This document shows positions 11,101 through 22,375 of a stretch of DNA of 64,000 nt, piece after piece. The DNA is from Bimastos eiseni (taxonomy: Eukaryota; Annelida; Clitellata; Crassiclitellata; Lumbricidae), in NCBI GenBank assembly GCA_959347315.1, contig OY365808.1:3711705-3775704 (forward strand), read 5' to 3'. The notes beneath the pieces were generated by a model that was given only the letters and a program-made list of their open reading frames with translations, was not told where the DNA came from and did not search any database. Positions within the stretch are counted from its first letter, which is position 1; each line of letters starts with the position of its first letter. The translations under genes were made by a program, and so were the position numbers.

Positions 11101-14100
11101 ATCCAAGAACAAGCGCAAAGTCGATTGGTCAAAGGTAGCAGGATGGCTTACGTTGTGGCCAGAATAGATGGCAAACGATTGCACTGTTTACTAGACTCGG
11201 GAAGTGAGATGTCGCTTGTGCCACGGCGTCTTGTGCTAAACACTGAGATAATACCCTCAGAGCAAAGACTGTTAGCCGCAAATGGAAGCGAGATTAAAGT
11301 GGACGGTGAAACCAAGCTGGAGATTCGTATCGGAAAACAACTGTATCCGTTGCCATGCCTAGTGACAGACCAAGTGACGGAAGTGATCTTGGGGCTGTCG
11401 TGGTTAGAAAGCAATCAGGCCCAGTGGGATTTCGCAAATCGCAGTGTTTGTTTAGGAAGCGAGAGAATCCCTTTAAAAGAAGCTGTAACTGAATCCATGT
11501 GTCGGAGAGTTGTCGTTCAGGAAGATACATTAATTCCTCCAAGAAGTGAAGTCGATGTCCCAGCATCGGTGGTATACCCGCATTTTCAAGAGGATAACGA
11601 TAATTGGACGACTATACCCACTGAATTATCGCAAGACCTGATAATTGGACGTTCCTTAATAACGGGAAGGGAACCCAAAGTGTGGATTAGAATGCTAAAT
11701 GTCGGAGATAGCGACTCTGTTGTCAAAAGAAGAACGGAATGCTTGCTCGAAAGGGTAGACTTGGTCGGTCACACGGTAACCCAGCAAAGTTCCGATGACC
11801 TGTCATCCTCGATGATTCGAAAAGCGACAGCTATAACGGAGCAGATTGTCGAACCTGAAGCCGAAGAGACACTAAGACGATTATGGGATGAAGTGCCAGC
11901 AGATATCTCCGATGCCGAGAGAGGACGACTGAGGGAACTCGTGCTTATGTACAGTAGGACGTTTTCGCTTAGTGAAAATGATCACGGGTTTACGGCGGTT
12001 ATCCAACACGAGATTGATACACAGCAAGAAAGGCCAGTTCGCCAACCACTAAGACGACAGCCATTGTCAATGTTACCTGAAATTGACAGTCAAGTAAGAG
12101 ATATGTTGGAACAGGGAATAGTGGAACCATCAATATCCGAATGGGCATCCAATGTCGTAATGGTGAGGAAGAAGGATGGAAGCATGCGTTTCTGTATTGA
12201 TTACAGGCAGCTGAATCTGAAGACGCGGAAAGATGCTCATCCATTGCCTCTTATCCGCGAGAGTCTAGACACACTGGGTGGTTCGAGATGGTACAGTACA
12301 TTTGATTTGAGATCGGGTTATCATCAGATGGCTTTACACCCTAGAGACAAGCATAAGACCGCTTTCGTTACAAGAAGGGGGAGTTTCCAATTCAAGGTTT
12401 TACCATTTGGGTTGTGCAATAGCCCGGCATCGTTTTGTCGGCTAATGAACTTAGTCCTGACTGGACTCAACTACGACATATGTCTTGTCTATTTAGATGA
12501 CATAATCGTGTTCTCTAGAGACGTTGATACGCATTTGCAGCGGCTAGAGATGGTGTTTAAGAGGATCCAAGAGTACAATCTCAAGCTCAAACCATCGAAA
12601 TGTCATCTATTGCAGCAAAGAGTACTATTCCTAGGACATGTACTGAGCGAAGATGGTGTAGCGACAGACCCGAACAAGATCGTGGCAGTGAATGGATGGA
12701 CAGTTCCAAGGAATCTCAGACAGGTGCGATCGTTCATAGGCCTGTGTTCCTATTACCGACGTTTTATACACGATTTTGCAACCGTCGCGCAACCCCTTCA
12801 CTTCTTGACTAGGAAAAATGTTATTTTCCTGTGGACTGATGAATGTCAAGAGGCTTTTAATGAACTGAAGAGAAGGCTTGTGTCTGCACCAATACTGGCG
12901 CTACCGATGGATGAGGGACAGTACATCTTAGATACGGATGCCTCTGGTTATGCCATAGGAGCGGTGTTGTCACAGGTACAAGATGGTCAAGAAAAAGTGA
13001 TCTCTTATGCGAGTCGACTGTTGTCGACAGCGGAACGCAACTATAATGTAACCAGGAGAGAACTGTTGGCTGTGATATATTTCTTGAAAGAGTTTCGTCA
13101 GTATCTGTTAGGTAGAAAATTTCTTCTGAGGACAGACCACTCTGCCCTTCAATGGCTACGCAAGACACCAGAACCTATAGGCCAACAAGCGCGTTGGTTG
13201 GAGATAATAGAAGAGTTTGATTTTGAAATAAACCATAGAGTCGGATCGAAGCATGGAAATGCGGATGCGCTGTCACGACCTCCAACTGAAGAGGAGCAAC
13301 CTAATGTGGATGTTAGGATAGAGTCGGATGGAGAAGCAAGGTGGGTACGTCCGATAGAAGAGATAAGACCCTCAGGGGTGACCACTGAGAGCGCAGATCA
13401 GGAAGTCGGTTGGACCAAAGAGATGCTTCGAACAGAACAAGAAAAAGATGGTAATATTGGCCCGGTACTTAGTTGGAAGGAGTCAGATTATCATCCAGCA
13501 CAGCATGAGCTAATGTCTACCAGTGAAGAGGTTAAAGTTTTGGTAAGCAACTGGAACCAGCTGGAAGTCCGTCAGGGCGTGTTATACAGAATCTGGATCC
13601 AAAGTAATACTGGAGAAACGGAGCGGCATCAGTTAGTTGTACCTTCATCACTGCGAAAGGAGTTTCTCGGCTTAACGCACACGAGTTTTACCAGAGGACA
13701 CTTTGGAATTCGAAAGAGTATAGCTCAGTTGCAACGCAGGGCGTATTGGCCAGGCTGGAAGGACGATGTACGGAGGTTTTGCCAGCGTTGTGACAGCTGT
13801 GCTCGGTATCGACGAGAGAAACCTCCAAGGCAAGGTTACTTACAGAGTCCATTGGTCGGGGAACCAATGGAGAGATTTGGGATAGATATCACAGGGCCGC
13901 ATCCTGTTTCAAGTAAGGGCAACAAATATATACTGACGGCAATAGACTACTTCTCCCGATGGGCTGAAGCCCTGCCGATTAGAAACCAAGAGGCTGTTAC
14001 TGTTGCAGAAGCCTTGATGGTACATGTGTTTTCCAGATTTGGTATGCCACGTCAGATATTGACTGACCAGGGACCATGTTTCGAATCGAATTTGTTCAAG

Positions 14101-14928
14101 CAGTTATGTAAATTTATGGAGGTTGATAAAATACGAACAACGCCTTATCGACCTTCGGCAAACGGAATGATTGAGCGATTTCATAGGACGCTTAATATGT
14201 TGCTTGGAAAGGTAGTTTCGGAACGACAGAAAGACTGGGATGTCCATGTTCCGTATGTGATGGCGTCATACCGGTCAACAGAACATGAGTCTACCCAACG
14301 AACTCCTAATTTTCTGTTTCTGGGAAGAGAGAATCATGCGCCGCTAGACTTGATTCTCGCTCAAGTTAATGATCCTGAGCGACCATCTTACCACGACTTA
14401 GAAGATTATGTGGAGGAACAGAAAGAGAAAATGGAAAGAGCTTACCGTCTGGTACGAGACCAATTAAAGAAGACTGCGGAACGCAGAAAGAAAGCGTACG
14501 ACTTGAGAGTGAGACCTAACAAGTTCGCTCGCGGTGACTGGGTCTATTATTACTACCCTCGAATGAGGAGTGGAAGGAAGACTAAGTGGGCTCGGTTTTA
14601 TACCGGCCCGTTCTTGATTATTCAAGTACTTAGTCCAATTTTGTATCGGATTCAGAAGAGTTCGAGATCCACGCCTATGGTTGTGCACGTGGATAAGCTC
14701 AAGTGCTATTACGGTAATACTCCACACAACTGGTTGTTGGAGGATGAGAGGGAACGTACGGAGGAGACTGACAATTTACAAGTACAGTCTCCAGAACCGC
14801 ATACAGTGAATGACTTGGAGGAATTTCCGGAGGCCCCAGCGGAGTCCACTAGTCTTGAAGAGAACGGCGACGAAAGACCACGTCGACGATCGATTCGACC
14901 TCCTCGTTGGCTGGACGATTATTCTTGA
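7552..14928 (+). CDS. Gag-Pol polyprotein of the Gypsy element, 2458 aa
   Basis: The polyprotein forms the particle, copies the RNA to DNA and integrates it. A long Arg/Glu-rich N-terminal region (residues 1 to about 870) has no recognised fold. The capsid-like gag region is about 880-1047, the CCHC knuckle CFQCKQKGHIKRFCP about 1149-1163, the aspartic protease motif LLDSGSEMSLV near 1214, and reverse transcriptase with YLDDIIVFS at 1647-1655. RNase H has DTDASG at 1794. Integrase has an HHCC finger at about 2043-2083 and catalytic acids in GIDITGPH, TDQGPCFE and MIERFHR. A GPF-type module (YTGPFLIIQ) follows, and there is no chromodomain. The frame opens with ATG at 7552 inside the LTR and crosses the LTR end and PBS without a stop. 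A start at a later Met is possible, but 207 open codons in the LTR argue that it is translated. Gag and Pol are in one frame, with no frameshift. Confidence 0.95.
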   Translation: MIIYTCEAGMPHTDMEREVHEEWKVRFPVDKCLGKGDVKISGQHCLRQSDEGTCYKYFFSPEQGERLMPPVGDCSRVTRCRMIRRSSGQVERKRKTVSKRVNKKGKTPVGKRANPVLNKGHPQDVAHPATAEVIESDPETESYTVASFRETVNPDSPLTVTATIGRDGERSGYAKNRLRSDSSGSRHRRELEPTPLRDLVASERCTPQIGTRSGVSRFSFHRSEVGPDDADDESGDLPNYEHRGLAHGGARSKTQLIERESPCEFAAYGAVRTVETEAEARNGHGRGAIYLAGIEDWVRTVPKDAEMSGDERPRVLEDIQSYPLSAAVVGRLSGVFETGKLPRVRHEETVEYLVGNADSGRAHGVSHYSEARRLGVADVMSRAQDEVRISCTSHDNDGVDWKEEVLFLRQTVAAMSKRLEELSEPAVRPTEPYQVETTKVPREQGYRDKGARKLQVEESARGQSISEAREIISHSETAVRSQIRDCAEDIGVSVHRIKREIPEKRESGRRLIQGESTVNSRTRCFSENHDKLMQTDSARQLRNRGFPDTDDKASPFRTSRNPPSRYQLERDEVRVRQSESEESSGPEEGNNGRDEPWIGKSYGTIPHHRSERREAYQNAERGTYGPVDTRDYKLRDGDRSNDRRRIRFGRLDENDSHQIAEDPHRDRKTISDNKGLLALQTTVERCSIDRKHDCKGETDDGRNVDRPWAITRPKLIITDNGRFNDRSAVVPGKIRWDVTSMHEEPDRFQKSRKGEVREHDGRTTLAGASSQTDQRIQPDVGCSVVGDQRHRSPPRLVRSFAEESDSLSDNEKATKDSMGRPRKRSTIKWRRKIAPRQIVTSTEDEEDSMSDIDRPRRDHPKKSAGKVPVTKRISENSGDRGIRIKLEKYDGKTAIAAFLAKFYVCARCNRWSDQEKADQLMCALTGAASQLLWDMGAQKNLTWQELVERLKARYGSEDQTSLYRIKLRTYRQAHGESLSNVVQEIRRLMALAYPGPSSDIVETVACDAFIDALTNQDLAQKVREREPANLEAAFKHAVRLDAYGRSSSQGNEVDRKHGRVKATREDRKSPVDDEQQTLRLEELQREIKNLSKEFGRFAATQDSGPAASKPYGKTGNSDRPVEDTRKTEPFVTQRRVFPPGRWRNPDIECFQCKQKGHIKRFCPQRISEMSGENRVEEITKVEPIQEQAQSRLVKGSRMAYVVARIDGKRLHCLLDSGSEMSLVPRRLVLNTEIIPSEQRLLAANGSEIKVDGETKLEIRIGKQLYPLPCLVTDQVTEVILGLSWLESNQAQWDFANRSVCLGSERIPLKEAVTESMCRRVVVQEDTLIPPRSEVDVPASVVYPHFQEDNDNWTTIPTELSQDLIIGRSLITGREPKVWIRMLNVGDSDSVVKRRTECLLERVDLVGHTVTQQSSDDLSSSMIRKATAITEQIVEPEAEETLRRLWDEVPADISDAERGRLRELVLMYSRTFSLSENDHGFTAVIQHEIDTQQERPVRQPLRRQPLSMLPEIDSQVRDMLEQGIVEPSISEWASNVVMVRKKDGSMRFCIDYRQLNLKTRKDAHPLPLIRESLDTLGGSRWYSTFDLRSGYHQMALHPRDKHKTAFVTRRGSFQFKVLPFGLCNSPASFCRLMNLVLTGLNYDICLVYLDDIIVFSRDVDTHLQRLEMVFKRIQEYNLKLKPSKCHLLQQRVLFLGHVLSEDGVATDPNKIVAVNGWTVPRNLRQVRSFIGLCSYYRRFIHDFATVAQPLHFLTRKNVIFLWTDECQEAFNELKRRLVSAPILALPMDEGQYILDTDASGYAIGAVLSQVQDGQEKVISYASRLLSTAERNYNVTRRELLAVIYFLKEFRQYLLGRKFLLRTDHSALQWLRKTPEPIGQQARWLEIIEEFDFEINHRVGSKHGNADALSRPPTEEEQPNVDVRIESDGEARWVRPIEEIRPSGVTTESADQEVGWTKEMLRTEQEKDGNIGPVLSWKESDYHPAQHELMSTSEEVKVLVSNWNQLEVRQGVLYRIWIQSNTGETERHQLVVPSSLRKEFLGLTHTSFTRGHFGIRKSIAQLQRRAYWPGWKDDVRRFCQRCDSCARYRREKPPRQGYLQSPLVGEPMERFGIDITGPHPVSSKGNKYILTAIDYFSRWAEALPIRNQEAVTVAEALMVHVFSRFGMPRQILTDQGPCFESNLFKQLCKFMEVDKIRTTPYRPSANGMIERFHRTLNMLLGKVVSERQKDWDVHVPYVMASYRSTEHESTQRTPNFLFLGRENHAPLDLILAQVNDPERPSYHDLEDYVEEQKEKMERAYRLVRDQLKKTAERRKKAYDLRVRPNKFARGDWVYYYYPRMRSGRKTKWARFYTGPFLIIQVLSPILYRIQKSSRSTPMVVHVDKLKCYYGNTPHNWLLEDERERTEETDNLQVQSPEPHTVNDLEEFPEAPAESTSLEENGDERPRRRSIRPPRWLDDYS
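8178..8195 (+). other. Primer-binding site, tRNA-Leu type
   Basis: TGGTACCAGAAGTGGGGT lies 3 nt after the LTR end and begins with the TGG expected from a tRNA CCA tail. It fits the 3' end of an animal tRNA-Leu of the UAA class. It lies inside the open gag-pol frame. Confidence 0.8.
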
Positions 14929-15718
14929 ACAAGAAGTTTTTTTTCAATGAATGCTTTGAGGACAGGTGGCCGCTTAATTGCGCAGGTTTCTTGGAAGATG
15001 TTGGGAACGTATTTTGAGTTTCTTTTGATGACAATTTTTCGTTGAATTGAATATGTGTCTAGAACCGAAACGTCTAACAATTACGGTGCTCTTGATCGCA
15101 AACTTGGCTATTTTATCGACCGTTACTGAAGATCGTTGTTTTAGTTTCGTCTTGATAAAAGCATTTTAGTTACATTGTCTATTAGTAAGTAAATACTTAG
15201 CTAAAGTTCAGTAACTTTCCGACGAATATGGTCAGATGACCTTGTTACGCATACGACATAATTTGCGTAACAGGGAAACAGGTACCGTTCAGTGACGCTA
15301 ATTTATTTTTAAGAAGACTGGCGGATCGATTTTGTTTTCACAGGACCGCGAAGGATCTTTTGGGTTATTGGAATCGATGTAGTGTGCTGTACCGTTTGTG
15401 CCGTACTGCACGAGTCATAAAGTATAACAGCAATCTTTGCGGCTATTGCGCATGTGAGACGATCACATGATTTGAAATTCTAACTTTACGTCCGAACAGA
15501 AATTCGTTAGTGAGTAGTCGATGATTGAACGGTACCTATAGAATCTTAGAATTGGCTACGATGCAAAGCAAGCGCTGATTGACATGATAGTTAATGATTC
15601 AATGTTTACGTGGACGGTTGCGTCTAACAACGCCTACATATATCTGCATGTCCTATAAATAGTTACTTCATTTTATTCAAGAAGTCTTATGTTAACGATG
15701 ATTTATGTATTTAATATA

Positions 15719-15759
<41 letters not shown>

Positions 15760-16218
15760 ATTGCTGCAAGGCAGTGCTGGCTTTTGTGCTGCGAGGTCCG
15801 TGACAAGTGATGTATGAGCAAGATCGGGAGATTGTTGGTGACTTTTCTTTCCTACGTTCCTTTGCCAGTTTGGTCAGGTGGAACTCAGATTCAAGACAGA
15901 GGGCCTGTTAAGGTTGATAACTTGATGAGGAATAGACTGATTGCCAGTGCACCGGTAAAGATACCTGGCACCATTAAACAGGCTGTCGCCAGTGCAGATC
16001 GCTGGAGAATATCGCGGTTCGTTGGCGTACGTGCGTGGTAGCTGAGGTTCTTGGGTTTGTGGACGGAGTTGGACGTCCCATAACCGGTATTCTGGCCGAT
16101 AATCAAGAATCGGTACCTTACCTTCTAATTGGATCTGGGTTGGAGATGTTTCTGTGTCACGAATGATAGGTCCCCGGTTTTCTCGAAGATGCTCCGCATC
16201 AACGTAAGGTGGGGAGAG
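14929..16218 (+). other. Untranslated tail of the LTR element with internal poly(A) and polypurine tract
   Basis: This is 1290 nt between the pol stop and the 3' LTR. It contains about 31 A residues at about 15727-15757. The purine tract AAGGTGGGGAGAG (16206-16218) directly abuts the 3' LTR and would prime plus-strand synthesis. A 75-codon frame at 15814-16041 has no recognisable domain and I do not call it a gene. Confidence 0.75.
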
Positions 16219-18689
16219 TGTGGCGGACAGGCCACAAGGCTTGGATTAAAGAATTTGTTCGTAATTAATCGGCTCGCCATAGCGCTTAATTTACGTACAT
16301 TTTCTTACAGTGTTGGTATTGGAGGGAAGACCGATCGGCGGTTTGTAGTTCTGTGCATAGCGTGCAGACGCATGAATCGGGTTGAGTATAGCCTGACATG
16401 CGGTGCGTCGCTTATATTGTAGAGTGGTGACGACTGCTCTGCATATACGGTGCATTGAATTCTTTGGTTAGCGATTAATACCGCACACCCGTGTGGTCGG
16501 TGAGCGTTCGTTCAAAGCTTGGTTCACGGCAAGTTGCGAGAAAATATAGTTGCGGACGAGAGGGCGTCCAAAAACTAGTCCGAGCTACAGCCGAGCGTCT
16601 GGTGTTGAGACCGACTCTGCCGATCTGATAGGGCTGGGGCCCCACCCTGTTATCGATCGCGAGAAAGTCTGCAGCCGATCGTGAGGTTGCTTCCTCGGGA
16701 AGGTCCGACAGTGAAATAAATAAATCACAGGTCTGTGTAAAGACCGGGTAAAGCCCGGGTTAGCCGTTCGCATATACCAAGAGAGGCCTCGGCGGCCGAC
16801 AGTGAGACAGACTGGGTGAGTCCCAGAAGGGACCGACCGCATATACCGAGAGAGGCATCGGCGGCCGACAGATATATAGACTGGGAAAAATCCCCGACCG
16901 CGCAGACCGTGAGAAAGTTTTGGTAACCAAGAAATATAAATGTTGGCTACCTAGAACGGTCATAGTTAATCCTCGCGTTTTCCAGCAGGTTGTCGGATAC
17001 GCAAAAGTTTCGGGTGGCCGAGTCTGAGAAAGTTTTGGTAACCAAGAAATATAAATGTTGGCTACCTAGAACGGTCATAGTTAATCCTCGCGTTTTCCAG
17101 CAGGTTGTCGGATACGCAAAAGTTCCGGGTGGCCGAGACCGAGAAAATTAGGGTGGCCGCTAGAAATACAAGCCGGCTAGATTCCCGTAGTAGCAACCGT
17201 ACAGACCGAAAGAGAGGCCGGTAATACGTTCGATAAATACAGGGAAAGTTTCCCATTGAATACGTTCGATAAATACGGGGAAAGTTTCCCATTGAATACG
17301 TTCGATAAATACGGGGAAAGTTTCCCATTGAATACGTTCGATAAATACAGGGAAAGTTTCCCATTGAATACGTTCGATAAATGCGGGGAAAGTTTCCCAT
17401 TGAATACGTTCAATAAATACGGGGAAAGTTTCCCATTGAATACGTTCGATAAATACGGGGAGGGTGACCCCCTTGGTGCTTACGACGATTACAAGAAACG
17501 GTCGTGACTGGTGCCGAAGACCTCAATAATTGCGGCTGTTGCCTCATCTTCTTTTCCCCTGTAATATATATACTTGGCTACCTAACGTGGTCATACTTAC
17601 TCCCTGTAATATATATACTTGGCTACCTAACGTGGTCATACTTACTCCCGCGGTCTTCCGTGGTTTCTTTATTTACGTGTCTAATCGCAATATCTTTACT
17701 CGCGCGTCTGATTCGAAATATCTTTATTCGCGGTCTTACGGTCTTTCGACAAATATTCTTGTTGGCTACCTAACGTGGTCATACTTACTCCCGCGGTCTT
17801 CCGTGGTTTCTTTATTTGCGTGTCTAATCGCAATATCTTTACTTGCGGTTTCCCCGCGATATCTTTACTTGTGTAACTGAACGCAGTATCTTTAATAGCG
17901 GTTTCCCCGTGATACCTCTTCTTGATTGTATTACGGTTTTCCGATAAATATTCTTGTTGGCTACCTAACGTGGTCATAGATACTCCCCGAGTTTTCCCGA
18001 AGTCTCAGTATATGTTACGGTATTGGTGGATAACTGCAAAACGCAGAGGACGGTAAATCGTGGTGCATGATAATTTACACGTGTGAGGCCGGTATGCCAC
18101 ACACGGACATGGAGCGAGAGGTACATGAAGAGTGGAAGGTGCGATTTCCGGTGGATAAGTGTCTGGGAAAAGGCGACGTTAAGATCAGTGGCCAGCATTG
18201 CCTACGGCAAAGTGACGAAGGGACTTGTTACAAATATTTCTTCTCTCCGGAACAGGGAGAACGTTTGATGCCCCCTGTTGGCGATTGTTCAAGAGTCACG
18301 AGATGTAGAATGATACGACGAAGCTCAGGTCAGGTAGAGAGAAAGAGGAAAACCGTCTCTAAGCGAGTAAACAAGAAAGGGAAGACTCCGGTCGGTAAAA
18401 GAGCGAACCCTGTTCTGAATAAAGGCCATCCTCAGGACGTTGCCCATCCGGCGACCGCGGAAGTGATAGAGTCTGATCCCGAGACAGAGTCATATACTGT
18501 TGCCTCTTTTAGAGAAACGGTCAACCCCGATTCTCCTCTGACAGTCACTGCTACGATAGGCAGAGATGGAGAACGGTCAGGCTATGCTAAAAATCGACTT
18601 AGAAGTGACTCGAGTGGCTCCAGACACAGAAGAGAGCTGGAGCCGACACCGTTGCGCGACCTGGTAGCGTCCGAACGGTGTACGCCACA
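16219..18689 (+). repeat. 3' LTR (2471 bp)
   Basis: Same sequence as 5704-8174. It carries the first 207 codons of the gag-pol frame again, which run 12 codons into the flank and stop at 18726. This is a by-product and not a gene. GTAT follows as the target duplication. Confidence 0.95.
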
Positions 18690-18794
18690 GTATCGTAGCA
18701 ACAACAATCGATTCCAAGGTAGGTGACGTGAACATTCAGATACACAGCGGAGATAGGAAGTGTCACATCTTAGTCTACGACTCAACCATCTTTG

Positions 18795-18875
18795 CTAACA
18801 GTGCCAGTCAGTCCCAAACCTGGAAAATGGAGGAGGGCGAGGCTAATCATTTTGTAATGGCACAGCGTCGTTAAA
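18795..18875 (+). repeat. Dispersed 85-bp repeat, copy 1
   Basis: Contains GTGCCAGTCAGTCCCAAACCTGGAAA and GGAGGAGGGCGA followed by AATCATTTTG (motifs separated by short spacers). It is related to 41535-41625, 59390-59475 and 63875-63960. Sequences with this GCCAGTC.CAAGCCTGGA core recur in other animal repeat families. The class is uncertain. Confidence 0.6.
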
Positions 18876-19800
18876 CTGCAACAACCCACAACATAAGGTG
18901 ACCCAATGAAAGCGCATGATCAGTCAAATAAATTGCGGTTCCCAATACCAAATGTACACCGTGCTATCAACGTTCCTGATTATTACACCATTATAGCATA
19001 TTACGGTATTTAACAAATGTACAGGTTACAAAAACAAAACGATGTATTTACAATGTCATATACGTCTAGGAATATCGTAAGTGGCGCTTTAGAAGTTCGA
19101 AGATTATGATTAACAATAACAGGTCATCCTTGTATAACCATCCATACCAATGTCGCAGTTTCAACTCTTAGTACCACCCACCTTAGCTGTCTTATTGTCC
19201 GCCTGCCCAACTCCCTGGATCTTGATCCTCTGCCTATCGAACTGGTTTTGATTAAGCACCTGTGAATAAGTTGGTTCCCGCGACTTCGCTCTCGTGGGCG
19301 CTGTAGCTATTTCAAGTTTACGATTACTATATTATATGATGCTGCCAACGACCTGACATCAAATAACCACGAAATAACGAAATCACCGCCGAAAGTACGA
19401 TATCGTTAGTCATCACGATAACATAGAAATAAAATTTATTTAAACAGCAGTATCCGTTTCTTATGACAGAAATTTGGCAGCGATATGCACGAAATAAGAG
19501 ACCTCCATTGGTCTGTCGTTTGCCAATTACCACGTCTAGTCCAGCCTTCACTGCTAGAGATCGCAATTCTGGAATTTCCGATTTCCGAAAATCACGGCCT
19601 TTTACAGAAACTGAATTTCCGGAAATTTTCAAACACGAAATCCAGAATTATGGGTCTGAATGGCAGTTATCGTTTAATATCACTATTGTTATTACAATGA
19701 TTCATAGAACAAAAGATGCAGAACTTTAATGTATTTTACTAACTTTAATTTATGTACATAATAATTATATGAATATGATATATCTCCGTCAACTGTTCAC

Positions 19801-19957
19801 GATTCAACCACATCGACCCGGCACCGAAAGGAAACGAGTGGATTGGCTATTGCAGACTTAATTAATTTTGGTATGGCGCCGGTGAATAAGCTGGTCTCCC
19901 TGACATGGCTTTTGTGGGCGCTGAGAAATTTCCGAGGATTTACATTACATTACATCG
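19801..19957 (+). repeat. SINE-like repeat with TTACA tail
   Basis: The body carries CGGTGAATAAGCTGGTCTCC and TTTGTGGGCGCTGAGAAATT and ends in (TTACA)n. Relatives lie at 19245-19325 (partial), 22951-23035 (minus), 24095-24225 (partial) and 49436-49580. No A/B-box pair is obvious, so the class is uncertain. Confidence 0.6.
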
Positions 19958-22375
19958 CTCAACTCGTTCCTCTCCCACCCTTACACTGCTTCGCCCTTCC
20001 GTCACCTCATCACTCAAATTTGCAAATCGTCCATAAATAGCTGCTTTTCCGCCTCTTTGGAACAAACACCCTCCAGCATTGAGACAACGTAATCATCGCT
20101 ACCAATAACTACATGTTGGCAATATATCAGAAGCGGCATATAAGAACCTTCAGAGCTCAGAACGTACCAAGCTGAGGCTTGTTATTGGATGTAGAATATT
20201 TTTGAATAATTCTGAGGTCTGTATGCACGTCAATATAGTTTTTAGTATTTATCTGAATGACATTAAAAAATCGACAGAAGAAACTCCCTGGGCATTGGAT
20301 TCCTAAGCTCTGTACTATGATCTAAGCAAATATTGAACATAAGGTCAATTCAGACAAAGGTTATAAAGTTAAACAGTGGCAGAATCAGCCACAGAAGAAA
20401 ATTCAGATAATTAGAGAGGTTTAAGTCCAGTCTAATTCATGTTTATATGAGTCACTACATCCAAATACTGACTGAACTGACTGAGATAAACAGATGCCCT
20501 ATATAGCTATATCTTTCTAAAGGCTATGTTTACATCCATATTTTAGAGGTTCTTTAAGAGCACAACGACAACACGATGCAATATAAACATGTTTAGATTG
20601 TCTCTACAGAAGTTCGGCAAAGCACTATTAAACAAATAATTATACATTCATAATAATTATACTGTCCAGCAATAAAGCATTTGAACAAACTGTAAAAATC
20701 CTGTACAGTCAAATGCAGAATGCTTCCTTTTAATACTTAAAATATATAAATGAGCTAGATTGTTTTGCCACTCACTTTTAGTAGTACATGCACATCATTA
20801 AAGGTTTAACAGTAAGCAAATCAAATCTCTACTCCAAGCTACATTTTCCAGGTAATTTAGGTACACAAGTATTCTGGCCACACAGCTCTTATCTGTGATA
20901 TAAAGCGTAAGTGTTTTCTGTGTCCTGAGACAGGCTCAGGAACGGAACGCTCTGGAAATATGAAAAATTTTACAAAACGTTCTTATGCGAGTTTCTAGGT
21001 CAACCTAATTCATGCAGATAATTTAAAAAAATTCAGATAAGTGAACAATTTTTAGTTTCGAATTGCACATTTCGCCAACATTCGATATAATAACAACTGC
21101 TATACGCATTCACGTTATCTGAAGGCTGTGCTAATTTCAATTTGCAAATCACGCTCATTTATTATCAAATGACACCCGCACATGGAACGCTCACCAAACG
21201 GAACACTCTCGATCAGGGTAAATTTCAGAGGTGAAGCAGAGTACCCGCTGAGCTCAAAATTCAATCCCAGGCTTGCAAAGCTGAAATTGAAAATGCATTC
21301 AGGTATTTCTATAAGTACCTTCTAGAACATTAAATGCATGTGTAAGTACGTATATGTGGACATTAATGTATATGTATCAAGGTAAGTATGTATGTAGAGG
21401 AGCATCCACATAGGGGGGATCCAGAGGCAAATGCCTCCAATTTGAGGTAGGGCGGATAATTTTGTAGTCTTAGTGGGAATATCTTGCCTTCCTAACACCG
21501 GGGAATCGGAGTTTGCCTCCATCACTCAGAGGGGGATTGATGCCACGTTATGAATGTATCACTGTGCTAGTATGTATGTAGATATTAACATACCATGGCA
21601 TATACATTGCATGAGCATACCGACATGTATGCATCTATGTATCCATACATGTCAATGGGATTTTCACAACTTTTGCAAACATCTTAAAGAGGTGTTGACA
21701 GAATTACATTAGGAGAAAATAACGTCTGTGTGAACGATGGAGAAAATGAGAATATCAGTTGTAATATGGCATATTGTAACTTCCTTCAATAAACTCATAA
21801 CATGATATGCAATAAAACATAGATACTTATGTATACACAGCCCAGCTGTGCAGGAAGACCTTGCAGTTATTACTTTTGCACAATCGGTAAATGTGATTTG
21901 GTTGTGAAGCAATTGTGCGAAGGACATGCCCAATTATAGTAACTGTTCCAGGGTAGGTTCAAACCTCCCAATACATATGTGTGCATTGAGGTTTGGATGC
22001 ATGTGTGTATGACTAAATACATGTAGGCATGTACATGTTATCTATGTTGACATTTTACAAAGTCTTTCAATTCAAACAAAATCCACAAGCAGAAGCACAA
22101 CTCCATTCGTGTAGCCTAGATAAATTAATTTGCCATCATACTGCTTGGCAAAATTCCCTTGCTGATTTTAATTTAAATTAACTAAAACATACCATCCCAA
22201 AAAAAATTAAAGCTATCTGACAACAAATTAAAACACATCTGAAAAATCAAGTTCGTGATATAATACGATAACACCATCCTATAAAGCACATTGCAGGGTT
22301 TCCTTGAAACACAATGACAGATTTTGGTTGTGACACACTGACAACTCTCCTTTGAAACACAAAGGAGTGTTGAAT

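Larger units (their letters stand above)
5704..18689 (+). mobile_element. Complete Gypsy/Ty3 LTR retrotransposon, 12986 bp
   Basis: Two 2471-bp LTRs flank a primer-binding site, a single gag-pol frame, a 1.29-kb untranslated tail and a purine tract. The element starts TGTGGCG and ends CGCCACA, a 7-bp terminal inverted repeat. It is bounded by GTAT at 5700-5703 and 18690-18693, a 4-bp target duplication. The pol order protease, RT, RNase H, integrase is that of Gypsy/Ty3. No env frame follows pol. The LTRs appear identical wherever I compared them and the frame is open, so insertion was recent and the copy may still be competent. Confidence 0.97.
18694..22375. other. Region between the LTR element and gene copy B, no gene seen
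   Basis: Only short dispersed repeats are visible (about 18795-18875, 19245-19325 and 19801-19957). The rest is AT-rich with no frame that looks coded. It includes the 3' flank of gene copy B, where I did not find a convincing polyadenylation signal. Confidence 0.5.

Noticed and set aside
15814..16041. 75-codon frame between poly(A) and PPT as an accessory retroelement protein
   Set aside because: No env-like signal, membrane helix or known domain; length is compatible with chance.
18067..18726. A separate 219-aa gene
   Set aside because: It is the LTR-encoded start of the gag-pol frame repeated in the 3' LTR and terminated by flanking DNA.
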